NCBI GenBank assembly: GCA_003693705.1
Contig: RBZT01000312.1
Location: 186,827-250,826, forward strand
DNA: 64,000 nt
Direction: 5' to 3'
Origin: Polymyxa betae
Taxonomy: Eukaryota > Endomyxa > Phytomyxea > Plasmodiophorida > Plasmodiophoridae
The notes below the pieces were generated by a model. That model did not search any database, was not told the DNA's origin, and was given only the letters and a program-made list of their open reading frames with translations. Shown in pieces: positions 1 through 9,280 of the stretch. How positions within the stretch are numbered: position 1 is the first letter of the stretch; every line of letters starts with the position of its first letter. Made by a program: the position numbers and the translations under genes.

Positions 1-278
1 TGTTAGTTCACACATATATTCCAGATCGCCCAAAATATCAAGACGTCGATCGTCATCGGCCTCATCTAACTCCTTCAAAAGCTTTATCATGCGATCCACT
101 TCCTTCTCTTCGCCAAACAGAGCCTTGAACCATTTCTGATCCTGATTTCGAGTAACCATATAACCATATCACGGGAAAAGCACCATACAATTTGCCCCGG
201 TTGCATCAATGGTCGTGCGGCGGGTGTTTCATCAGAAGTGGATACTTTCGTAGCCCAATTCAGCAGAGCAGTTTCCAT
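1..278 (-). CDS. Hsp70 nucleotide-exchange factor (Fes1/HspBP1-like), 5' end only
   Basis: Fes1/HspBP1 proteins are cytosolic armadillo proteins that release ADP from Hsp70. The visible N-terminus starts METALLNWATKVSTSDET, then PLMQPGQI. A 47-nt GT-AG intron (142-188) joins it to DQKWFKALFGEEKEVDRMI and, further on, a helix ending DILGDLEYMCELT. This order (short helical LLxWA segment, acidic linker, a Q-W-F-K-A-L type helix, then the start of the first armadillo-like repeat) is what I recall for HspBP1, where the matching helix leads into an L-x-D-L-C-E-N-M-D-N-A stretch. The ATG at 278 is the only candidate that keeps the conserved first helix. The gene runs off the left edge, so the armadillo core is not seen. 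The family call rests on about 75 residues and is good but not certain. Confidence 0.65.
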
Positions 279-539
279 GATCTCTCAAATTTCCAGCCGA
301 TGAAACAGATAATGGAGTTCTGCGCAATTTGTTGGCAGATTAATGTCACACGATCCTTCCTAGGAACATTCTCGGACGTTGCATTCAAAGAAAAATCTCA
401 TCTTTGACATGTTTCAACGCTAACGTATTAGATCATAGGAAACTTTATTGTCATCGGATAATGCATGATTCGCTTATTTGTGACGGCTACCTTCAGCCAT
501 GGTTTTATGAGTATGAAGTAACGTTGAAACCAGAAAATA

Positions 540-612
540 CGCTTGGTGACGCAGTTGGCAGCGTGCTGGGCCCATAACCCAGAAGTCCCAAGATCGAAGC
601 TTGGCCGAGCGA
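540..612 (+). tRNA. initiator tRNA-Met (anticodon CAT)
   Basis: The stretch folds into a full cloverleaf: a 7-bp acceptor stem (540-546 with 605-611, one G-T pair), a 4-bp D stem (ACGC/GCGT), a 5-bp anticodon stem CTGGG/CCCAG with loop CCCATAA (anticodon CAT at 573-575), and a 5-bp T stem CCAAG/CTTGG with loop ATCGAAG. Base 612 is the discriminator A. Three features mark it as an initiator rather than an elongator: three consecutive G:C pairs next to the anticodon loop, A instead of T at the start of the T loop (ATCG), and C before the anticodon. A T6 run follows at 617-622. There is no intron. The first pair is C-G rather than the A-T usual in eukaryotic initiators. Confidence 0.9.
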
Positions 613-622
613 TTTCTTTTTT
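613..622 (+). terminator. RNA polymerase III terminator of tRNA-iMet
   Basis: A run of six T (617-622) starts 4 nt after the discriminator base of the tRNA gene, the standard termination signal for RNA polymerase III. Confidence 0.75.
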
Positions 623-823
623 CGCCTTAAAAAGGTGTAATACATTTTTGTTGTGATTCAATAATAGTGTTTACGGTACATGGATTCAAAACGACATTAG
701 CACGATTGTTCTTGCCTTCTTGCCTGTCTTGAAAATATAACAAAAACCGGCTGATTTTATATCTGTAACTGTACGCTTTGATCGGCTCTAATCCAACAAC
801 TTGTTTTGCAAGCCCTGTATAGA

Positions 824-2341
824 ATGGGTAGAAATGAGTTCGCCATCCAGAAGGAGCGGGAACGAGATAACATGGTCGCTAAATACAAAAGGATCGAAGA
901 TGCGAATTTAAAATTGATGAATCGTATCCAATGGGAGCACTCGACTCAAGATGTCATTCAAAAGAGCAATATCACCCGAATTGCTCAACGACTGGAGACA
1001 CAGCGTGAAGAAAGGCTTGAGAAGCGCCGTATGCGGTTAACAGAGTTGCTGGCGGCCGACGATGCCCAACTGAAAAAGGAGCTCAACGCGTTAACCGAAA
1101 CTCCACAGGAACGAAGAGCCCGACTTCAGGAGAAGGCAGCTCAGCTAAAGCATGACAAGGAACAAAAGAGGCTCGAATTTGTGGAAAAGCAGCTGAGACG
1201 GCAATTTCGAGCGAATACTGACGAGCTACGATCCGCTGGCGATAAAAAGCTGATGAAGTTATGTGAAAGAGATAGACGACAACAGATTGAGCGGAAGGCG
1301 ATTGCTAAGGCATTCGAGGAAATGGAAAAGGAGAAATGGGAACAATTATGGCAGCAAACAATAGAAGAACAAGTTCAAAGAGAAGCCCAAGAATCGGAGG
1401 AGAAGAAGAAAATCGATGCGATGACATACGACGAAATCGGAAACCAACTGGAAGCAATTCGGGCAGAAAGGCAAAACCAGAAAGCGATAAAGGAAATAGA
1501 GGCTCAAGAAAGTCTTCGAATAATGAGGGAGGAAGAAGAAAAAGAGAAAGAAAGGCACCAGCGGTATTTTGAGAAAGCTGCAGCACAACGTGCCGAAATC
1601 GAGCGATACAACAGCGAAGTTCAAGCCAAAAAATCCGAGGAAGCTCTTCGGAAAGAACGTGATGGGCCTGAGATCTCAAGCCTTCCGGCGCTGATGGCAG
1701 AAACTGAGGACAACGTGCTCGAGCGTAAAAAGCAGTTGGTCGGCGACATGCGCCAGTTCCTGGCCTATCGGCAGGAGCAGCAGCGCCAGTCACAGCAGCG
1801 CGAGACCGAACTGGAGTCGCTTCGCAAAGCCGAGCTGGAGCGACTGGCTCGACGCCAGGACTTGGTCTGGCAGAAGGAGCAGCTCGCTAGAGAGAAGCTC
1901 ATGAGAGAAGTGATCGAGACCAGACAGATGCAACTCCTTGAGAAAGGTCAGACGTGGTTACATTACACACATTTCGAAGACATGTTACGTTACCGAGGGC
2001 TGCTCCACTGTTTGATGCCATCTCAGATTCATTCTGTCTATTGGCTTCTCTAATGTTTATTATTTGTAGCCGAGATGCATCGTCGGGAGCGAGAGCTGCA
2101 GAACGTCGAAGGGTCGGCCTGCATCCTAGCCCAGTCCGAGGACCCGGAAGAAGCGGTGGCTGCACGCCGTGCCGATTTCGCCGAAGCGCTGAAGAGACAG
2201 ATCGCCGAACGACAGTTCCATGCTGAAATGGAGCGTGCCGCACGCCATTACGACACATTAGAGGCTCAAATCGCAGAACAAGAATATCAGAAGCGTTTGC
2301 GGGCTGAAATCGAAGCTGATGAAGCGAAATTGCAAGTTTAG
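824..2341 (+). CDS. CFAP53: cilia- and flagella-associated protein 53 (CFAP53/CCDC11-like)
   Basis: CFAP53 is a long helical microtubule-inner protein of motile axonemes, also linked to centriolar satellites. The predicted protein is about 464-470 residues (human about 514), almost entirely charged coiled coil, with the trichohyalin/plectin-homology composition. A region reading RRMRLTELLAADDAQLKKE, then RRARLQEKAAQLKHDKEQKR and EFVEKQLRRQFRANTDELR, follows the human CFAP53 order (RNKLRELLALEENE, then REKTKLLKEKNEKERQDFV, then QFRERCEELR) closely enough to prefer it to MNS1 or CFAP45. One intron at 1947-2069 (123 nt, long for this window) splits the ETRQMQLLEK/AEMHRRERELQ region. The first ATG in frame is at 824. 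The frame is open a little further upstream, so a short extra 5' exon is possible. Confidence 0.78.
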
Positions 2342-2487
2342 GTAAAAATAAAACGGCTGTTGACAGACTCAAACAAATGGCGGTACCGACCGATTTAGTT
2401 ACGTGTTGACTCAGCTTGCTAGTGCACGCGCGCCTAACAACCAAGTTTGTCAGACGTAAAAACTTTCAGATCCGGACGAGGTTGAGG

Positions 2488-2825
2488 ATGTGCATTCGAT
2501 CCGTATGTCCAACATGTACGCATTACATCTGGGAAGGTAATGGACATTTGCTAAATAAATTTATCTATCATGTGGAATAGGTTGTGTGTACGTGATTGTT
2601 CAAGATTTGAAAGCGAGAGACAACATTTCTGTCAGTTTACCAGCAGGGCTACATCGCTTTGACGTTCTGCGACACATTCCAATGACGAAGCGATGCCAAT
2701 GCGATCGGTTGTTGCGTTCGCCGACGGCTCTGGAGCGATCTGTCCCTCATCGCAGCCTGAATCGGCTACCTGGGATTCCGCGAATCATGTTCACAGATGA
2801 AGAGCTATTGGAACTGGTTCAGTAA
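2488..2825 (+). CDS. small CxxC/WxG protein, function unknown
   Basis: The first exon (2488-2536) encodes MCIRSVCPTCTHYIWE. A GT-AG intron (2537-2646) leads in phase to a second exon beginning GLHRFDVLRHIP and continuing MTKRCQCDRLL to a stop at 2823-2825, giving 75 residues. The layout (C-x2-C, then W-x-G near a His, then a Pro and a C-x-C pair) resembles a widespread family of tiny eukaryotic Cys-rich proteins that carry a CxxC, W-x-G-C-G-x-H and C-x-C pattern and have no established role. Here the middle Cys is absent with this splice. Using an earlier acceptor near 2580 restores a Cys but soon meets a stop. The gene is real enough to list, but the intron model is provisional. Confidence 0.42.
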
Positions 2826-2914
2826 ACTTTATATACCCGAGTTAAATCGCTCTCTGATCACTCTGGCAATGACAGCGTTTCTATCCATCGACAATTCCCA
2901 AAAAAAAACACCTT

Positions 2915-4440
2915 TCAAGAATCGATATTAGAGCTAAATCTGGATTCAGGCGATATCCAACCTGCTAATCGATTGTCCCGAATCCAATCCGCTTTTCGTG
3001 CAACAGAATGGATTGTTTCAGCTGAAACCCACATCTTCTTATGTGGATGCCAGAAGCTGGTCGCTCCGCCAGCTTGTTCATGAATCTGCTGCTGATATGT
3101 GTGAATCTCTGCTATCAAGGCATCGTGATCGACGATGCCGTCGTGCTCTGGAATTGAACCAAACTTGCAGCCAATTACGGGCTGTTCAACTTGAGCGAAC
3201 GCGCGGCCGTATAGAGGAATCCCGATACAGAGTTTCTCAGGAGGCATTCCTCGAAGAATGTACTCTGCTCGTAATCAGTTGATGAGCGATCATAACATTG
3301 ATTTCCGACCCTGGACAGCATTAGTGATTAACGGGACTAACGGTGCATGATGGCCGATCTCTTTCGACCAGGGTCCTGAGGCGTCCTATGACCAATTACT
3401 GAAGTGAAGATCATAGATCACTTTATACGTAGCACATGATGTTGCACCAATCAAGGACGTCACGAAGGCGATCCAATTGAAGATGTTTGTAGCTCCATTC
3501 GCATGCTGATGTCGCCATCGTGATGAGGTAGGGTCGCCGGCGCTGAAATCGGGCAGCGACCTCGGTCAAATGCTGCCGCAACACGGCCAAAAATTCGGTG
3601 AGATTGACGCCATCGTGCTCCGACACTTTATTCTTATCGGCGCCTTTAACGCATGGATACTCCCAACTAATCAGTATTAGCCAACCCTAAGCAATTCAAT
3701 ACGACCCATACTCGATATCGACTCCATCGAACCCATATCGCACAACAAATTCAGCGATACTCTGAGCGAATCGATGCCGAGACTGGGGAGTCGCTACAGC
3801 GTCGCTGAACTCTGAACAATATCGATTTTAGATACTAATATCGCTTAGGAAAGCAAGTTTACTATCAGAATCCAGCCATCCTCCGATTGCTATCAATACT
3901 TGAATATTGACATTTCTTTCACGAACCGGACTGGATGCACCATTGAACATTGCAATCAGACCTTTGTAAGTTCGTTGGGAGCCATCAGGACCCGTTAATT
4001 CGAATAATTTCTGAACATCGGCAAATTCATCACCATGATCTGATCAGCAGCATTATCGAGGAGTTCTCAGCCCAGCAGCTCATACCGATCTGAAGCTGGT
4101 CATTGATCTTGGCAAACGCCTGAGTAAACCATGAGCTTTATTAGGCCATTTGCGAAGACGACGATTACATAATTGATATGGGTCAAATTCTCAGCTTGGA
4201 TATCTGAAGGTAGATAGGGCTCCCTGCCTTGTGCATCACAACCATAGCATCGCCACGATGCATAATACCCGATCTGCAACTTCTCGGCCCCATACCGCTG
4301 CATTTCCCGCCTGCCGCTATCCGGTTTCTGAAGAATGGCGGTATCCAGCCAAGAACTTAGGCGACCGATCCCTCAACTGACTCTGTGATGGAGCTAGTAA
4401 CAAGTGATGCTGGAGCCTTCTTCATCGCTTCGTGACCCAT
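2915..4440 (-). CDS. GH18 family chitinase
   Basis: Glycoside hydrolase family 18 enzymes cut beta-1,4-linked GlcNAc polymers. The exons show the GH18 order: QIGYYASWRCYGCD (strand 1), NLTHINYVIV (strand 2), a strand with GLIAMF and VLIAIGGWLDSD (the SxGG-type motif), then the catalytic block GFDGVDIDWEYP, which is regenerated intact when a short intron (around 3660-3710) is removed, so the acid/base Glu is present. Later come a strand with LDWCNIMCYV and KLCIGIPLYGRAF. The 5' exon starting at 4440 is joined through a short intron to the exon with EMQRYGAEKLQ. No clear signal peptide is seen at this start, so another 5' exon may exist. Chitinases in a walled protist would serve cell-wall or cyst remodelling, nutrition or attack. 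The C-terminal exon end is uncertain. Confidence 0.75.
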
Positions 4441-5052
4441 CCTGTTTGATAAAGAGTAAAGATATTTATAGCGTTGCAATTACGAACAGGTTAGTTAATG
4501 AAAATAAACTTCATGATTCTGCTTGAGGATATTGTCAATGACAACAGGCCACGGAAAAAGAAACGAGATTGTGATTTCAAACCAGGGTGAAGGCCAAATT
4601 TTATCGCCACAATTCAAATAAACTGCCACGATTACCAAGCATTACCTCTCTGCGACTCCAGCTTTATCAAAATCGGTCTTTCGCGTAGATCTCAAAATAT
4701 GTTTCTTCATCGAATAATTGAGAAGTTCAGCGATAGCATGCTAGATCGTTATAGTGGCCGGGCAAGTTTTTCGTTTGGTCTTAAATGCTGAACTCAAGTA
4801 ATGTCAAATCCTCAAACAGAGATGGAAGCGAAATCTAAGATCGCAACGACAAGTACACTGAATAAAAGCGAATCGAATTTAAACGGAGAGAACTTAGTAA
4901 ATAACCAGTGGAGACTGTTAGAAAGAAGCAGAGCTGAGATTTTAATGGTATCGACATAGGCTGAATATCTTGGAATAGGTTTTCATAGGGTTTCAGCGAA
5001 TATAGAAGATGGATTGACTAGATTTAAGCTACCTTGTGCAAAGAAGAATTCA
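4441..5052. other. intergenic stretch, nothing recognised
   Basis: About 600 bp between the chitinase 5' end and the 3' end of the dehydrogenase gene. No open frame longer than a few dozen codons looks conserved and I see no tRNA fold. It could hold the chitinase promoter or a missed signal-peptide exon. Confidence 0.4.
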
Positions 5053-5823
5053 CTATAAGTTGAGATTTACAGATGGACCACGATGGATGGAGAACGGCCC
5101 AAATCCCTGACAAGTCGGCATTAGTTCTAACAAGTTGATGTTGATATGTTCTGGCTGAGTCGCGACCCAATACACGACATTAGCGATATCGTTAGCGGTC
5201 AAAGCCTGAGTTCCTTCATACACTGCCCGAGCCCGATCGACATCGCCTCCGAATCGAACCTGAGAAAATTCGGTTCCAGAACAGAGCCCAGGAGCTATTG
5301 TCGTCGCCCGAACACCAGTGCCCAATAGATCAGCACGAAGATTATTCGTAAACTGATGCAGAAACGCTTTCGATGCTCCATAAACGGAAGATCCAGGATA
5401 GGGATAGATGGCAGCTACCGACCCCATATTAATAATTAAGCCTTTCTTGTTCTTGACCATCTCAGGTAGCAGCAATCGAGTAATCGTCGCAGCACCAACA
5501 CAGTTCGTCTCGATCATTGTCTTCCATTGCTCTAACATTGTCTCATGGGCCGGCTCCAAACCTAACGCCAGACCAGCGTTATTCACCAAGACGCTAATCG
5601 GCAAGCACGACGACGGAATCGCGGCTAGCCCCGACTGAATCGAATCGATGCTGGTCACGTCCATCGTGCATACATACAGGCGATCCAGCTCAGCATCCGC
5701 CTGTAGCTGTTCAAGCAACTGAGTTCGTCTAGCGGCCGCGATAACATTGTGTCCAGCCCGAGCGAATCTCTCAGCAATCGCCCGACCGAAGCCAGAGCTG
5801 GCACCGGTCACTAGAACGTTCAT
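5053..5823 (-). CDS. short-chain dehydrogenase/reductase (YdfG-like)
   Basis: An intronless 256-residue classical SDR that should reduce or oxidise a small hydroxy compound with NAD(P)(H). The start at 5823 gives MNVLVTGASSGFGRAIAERF with the TGxxxGxG dinucleotide-binding motif at residues 6-13; the frame is open upstream without another ATG. Further motifs are ITIDV-like MDVTS, VLVNNAGLALG (NNAG), the catalytic serine in INMGSVAAIYP, and the YxxxK pair in SSVYGASKAFLHQF, followed by TTIAPGLCSGTEF. The Arg-Arg after the second strand (AAARRTQ) suggests NADP(H). The overall pattern is closest to the bacterial and fungal YdfG/3-hydroxy-acid dehydrogenase subgroup; the substrate cannot be read from sequence. 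A telomere-type AAACCCTA motif lies at 5911-5918, upstream of the start. Confidence 0.85.
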   Translation of the reverse strand: MNVLVTGASSGFGRAIAERFARAGHNVIAAARRTQLLEQLQADAELDRLYVCTMDVTSIDSIQSGLAAIPSSCLPISVLVNNAGLALGLEPAHETMLEQWKTMIETNCVGAATITRLLLPEMVKNKKGLIINMGSVAAIYPYPGSSVYGASKAFLHQFTNNLRADLLGTGVRATTIAPGLCSGTEFSQVRFGGDVDRARAVYEGTQALTANDIANVVYWVATQPEHININLLELMPTCQGFGPFSIHRGPSVNLNL

Positions 5824-5910
5824 AACTATGAGTGAATAAAGGCATTGCTTCTGGCACAGAGCGGCACTTCCTATCACGATTTAAGTGATGACATGTAAAG
5901 CTCACTCAGC

Positions 5911-5918
5911 AAACCCTA
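5911..5918. promoter_or_regulatory. telo-box-like motif AAACCCTA
   Basis: AAACCCTA lies in the short spacer between the eL13 stop and the dehydrogenase start, 88 nt before the latter. The same motif is known as the telo-box in plant promoters. A regulatory role here is inference from its recurrence near other starts in this window (35340, 46183). Confidence 0.3.
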
Positions 5919-5979
5919 GCTCAATGTAGAGATAGAGCCAGCGATCGGAAATATAATTTTGTATTGAGACGACTGGAAA

Positions 5980-6676
5980 TTATTTGGCGGCTTTCTTGGC
6001 CAGCTCGACTTCGGCCTTCTCCTTGGAGCGCTTGGCACGCTGTCCCCACATCTTGGCGGTCATCTTCTCCTTCTGCATGATAGCATGAGAAGACTGTTCG
6101 CGCTCCTCGGCGGTGATGGCGCGAGCCTTGGGGATGACACGACCAGATGGTAGACCCAACAAGATCTTGCTGGACACCTGCTTGGCCTTGGCCAGAGCAT
6201 CTGGGGTTGAGTCGCCCTGTCTGTATTTCTTCGAGCCCGAGTGACGCGGGAACACGACCAGCTTGGCCTTGTAAGTACGAAGGCGGGCAACCTGAGCTAA
6301 ATCTTTAGAAAGTGCGATCTAAAATCATGAAAATTCGCTGTACGTTAAGTTCGAAGGCTTCCTGAGATCGGTTCTTGCGGCGGTAATCAACAGCGATACC
6401 GACACCGAGAGCGGCTTTCTTCGAAACACCGACAGCCTTCAGCTCATCAAGAGTGAATCCCTTGCCGGCACGGATTTTGGTGTTGTATTTAACGGTCTGG
6501 CCACGAACGGCAGGACGAAGCAGATTGACCGGGCGAGGCGCTACTTTCGCGGCCTTGGCCTGGCGGGCGACGCGCCGGGCGGATTTCTTCGCTGGCTGGT
6601 CGAACCATGTCTTAACATACTTCTTCCAGTCCTTGTGGAAGTGCTGGTTCGGGACCTGGTTGTTGTGCTTGACCAT
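5980..6676 (-). CDS. RPL13: 60S ribosomal protein L13 (eL13)
   Basis: Structural protein of the large cytosolic ribosomal subunit. The first exon begins [17 protein letters not shown] and carries the eL13 blocks [32 protein letters not shown] and [13 protein letters not shown] 52-nt intron (6292-6343) joins ELN to [16 protein letters not shown], restoring the family's N-V-x-R-L-x-x-Y-x-x-K-L sequence. The C-terminal part has [17 protein letters not shown] and a Lys/Ala-rich tail ending at 5980. Total length of about 214 residues matches the family (about 205-211). The ATG at 6674-6676 sits in a GCCATGG context that fits strong translation. Longer upstream reading frame exists but is not conserved. 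Confidence 0.93.
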
Positions 6677-7117
6677 GGCGACGGCGACCTTACAACAACG
6701 ATCAGAACAATTGAAGACGCCTATCTGAAGCCCGTGGCGGACTCCGTGTTTCTCGCAATAGCGCCCAACTCCATATATAATTCCGAAAATCTTGAAAATA
6801 TCATCGAAATTTTTTACACATCTCAATCTTCAACGTTTTTTCAGCTTAGACATTTGGGCGATTAACTGTCTCAAACGAACTGTATTAACGATCGGAATTC
6901 GTATCATATCAAAATATAAAAGCGTTTGAATATTTTGCTATCTCATAACGAGTTGATCGACTTAAGCTCAAAATGGCTTCGATAATTATTAGTGGAAATA
7001 GAAAGGGAAGTATGTTATAGGTAACATTAACCGGAGGCCTATGAGAGACGGGAACGTAATCGGTCATGTTTAAACTGAAGGGGGTGGCCTGTCACTCTAT
7101 CATAGAACAGACCAATT

Positions 7118-9095
7118 ATGGTCATTTCCAGACTCTTTCTGCCACATCTATTACGGCGACGGTCGTCGCCCAGGCTGCTAGGCCTGGCGCCCATCGCTAG
7201 ACGCTGTTTTTCTGTGAAAAATAACTCACCGCTCTTCATCCCTGATCGGATCGAAGACGCCACCGGGTGGATCCCGAGGGGAGCGGCAATTCGTCGGTAT
7301 TGCTTAGATGAATCAGACCTGAAGGATATGGAGCACATGGAAAAGGTTAGAATCAACGTGGTTATGTAATCAAACTGTTTATTTGTTGGCAGCCGAACCC
7401 TTATATGCCTTCATCGAACGAAGTTATGCGATTGTAAGGTGGTTTCTTAGCTTTTCTATGAATGCATATTTAATGCTACCAGATATCGGCATCATGACGT
7501 CTACGCCAAAGCTATCCAAAAATATGGTTCCATGGATGCCGTTGCTAACAAGGTATTATTGTTTCGCTTTAAGAATGGTTGATGAATGATCCATATCAGG
7601 CCGCAGAAGATCATAGGAAATTAGTAGAATGGCTACATTCACATTCTGCTCCAGCAAAACAACAGAATGAATCTCCTAAAGATCGCCGTCTGCCTGCCCG
7701 TTTAGATGTCTGGGCCAGAACGTTTACGACTAACCCAGGTTCCAGCGAGAAGGTGGTTCTAGTGGCAATTCTAGGAAACTTCACTGTTTCCCTGTCTAAA
7801 TTGATGGCATTCTGGTTTACCGGTTCGGCTTCGATGCTATCTGAGGCTATTCATAGCATCGCTGATTTAGCTAATCAATGCTTACTTGCTGTCGGCCTTA
7901 GGTAATGAGATTCGATTGTTTCATATTTGCATTGCTAAGGCTTTAATACAGTGAATCGAACAAGACGCCCGATGCCCTGCATCCCTATGGATATGCGAGT
8001 GAAAAATATGGTTGGACTAATCGGCTCGTTCTAATGAGGGCTGAAAGTTCGTCCAGTTTGGGCTCTAATAAGTGGTGTCGGAATCTTCTTTTTGGGATGC
8101 GGTGTCAGTCTTTATCATGGTATTCATGGAATTATGCATCCTATTGAAATTGCCTACCATCCAATCACTCCCGCTGTTCTGGGGTTCTCTTTTCTCGTCG
8201 AGGGTGCTACGTTCATGGTCGCCCTGAAGGAAATTCAAAAAGCTGCCGAACATCTGGAAATGACAACATGGCAATATATAAGGAAAGGCCCTGATCCCAA
8301 CACTGTTGCCGTAAGTGCTCATGGATTTCATTCTTCGCATTGAACTTATTGTCATAGGTACTTGCTGAAGATGCTGCTGCTGTTTGTGGGATTGTTGTTG
8401 CCAGTGGATGTATAGCTGCTACTCACTTCACCGGGGTCATTAACTTGCTTTTGATTTCGTCATCCATCACTAAGTTTTATATCAGCTTGGAATCTTTGAT
8501 GCCGTCGGATCAATTACTGTCGGCGGGTTGCTTGGTGTAGTGGCCATGTTCCTTATCAGGAAGAACCACGAGTATTTACTAGGACGCTCAATTCATCCAT
8601 CGTAATCTAATAACTGCTTATGTTCTCCATCTCTCACAGTGCACTATGTAGGTATACAGAAAAAGTGCTCAAGATCTTGCATGAGAGCACAGTCATCAGT
8701 TCAGTTCACGACGTTAAGGCCGTCTTCCTCGGGCCGGATGCATTTAGGTTTAAGGCCGAAATTGTCGTTAATGGCCAAACGTTATCGAGGTTGTTTCTGG
8801 CTCATCAACATAACTCCGTATTGAAGTAGGAGGTTGATTTCATTCAATGCAACCTTCTGACAGAACGGAGTGCTGGTGCAGATTTTCCTTCACCGATTCT
8901 TCCCCGTACTCAAGCTGAGCTAGAAGCGACTTTGATTGAATTCGGGGATCACTTGGTCCACTTTCTGGGAGACGAAATTGACCAGATTGAGGCAGAAATT
9001 AAGCGGACGGTAGTTATCCCTCATGCTATCAGAATCGTTCTTAAATCAATTCTTAGGTTCCCGAAATCAAACATGTCGATCTAGAGATTATCTAA
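7118..9095 (+). CDS. SLC30A9: SLC30A9-like mitochondrial zinc transporter
   Basis: SLC30A9 (ZnT9) is a cation-diffusion-facilitator protein that exports zinc from mitochondria. The start gives an Arg-rich presequence (MVISRLFLPHLLRRRSSPRL), as expected for mitochondrial targeting. About nine short introns can be removed to give the family order: a SLC30A9-type N-domain (NPYMPSSNEV, then YRHHDVYAKAIQKYG), TM segments with SASMLSEAIHSIADLANQ (the zinc-site helix), PDALHPYGYASEKYVWALIS, GCGVSLYHGIHG, VLAEDAAAVCGIVVAS, GGLLGVVAMFLI, LLGRSIHPS, then the cytosolic or matrix tail VHDVKAVFLGP and DEIDQIEAEIKR, ending VPEIKHVDLEII at 9095. One problem: between the AEIVVNGQTLSR block and the EVDFIQCNLLTERS block there is an in-frame TAG (8827-8829) that no canonical intron removes cleanly. 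Confidence 0.85.
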
Positions 9096-9280
9096 TTTAA
9101 ATCGACCTTGTAGGGGTTGTTGTCGGAAATCTCGAGTCGGACAATAATGACGTTTCTGGTTTAACAACGTGAGGGCATTGATTCGTCCTTCTTGGGCTGT
9201 TTAACTTAGTTACCCTGTTATACGAATATACCAATCTAATAATACTCTATTATATTATAACTATCAACAATCCATGGTAT

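Noticed and set aside
1336-1793. Overlapping frames on both strands within the CFAP53 gene
   Set aside because: They arise from Arg/Glu/Lys-rich coiled-coil codons; only the frame from 824 has family similarity and continues across the intron.
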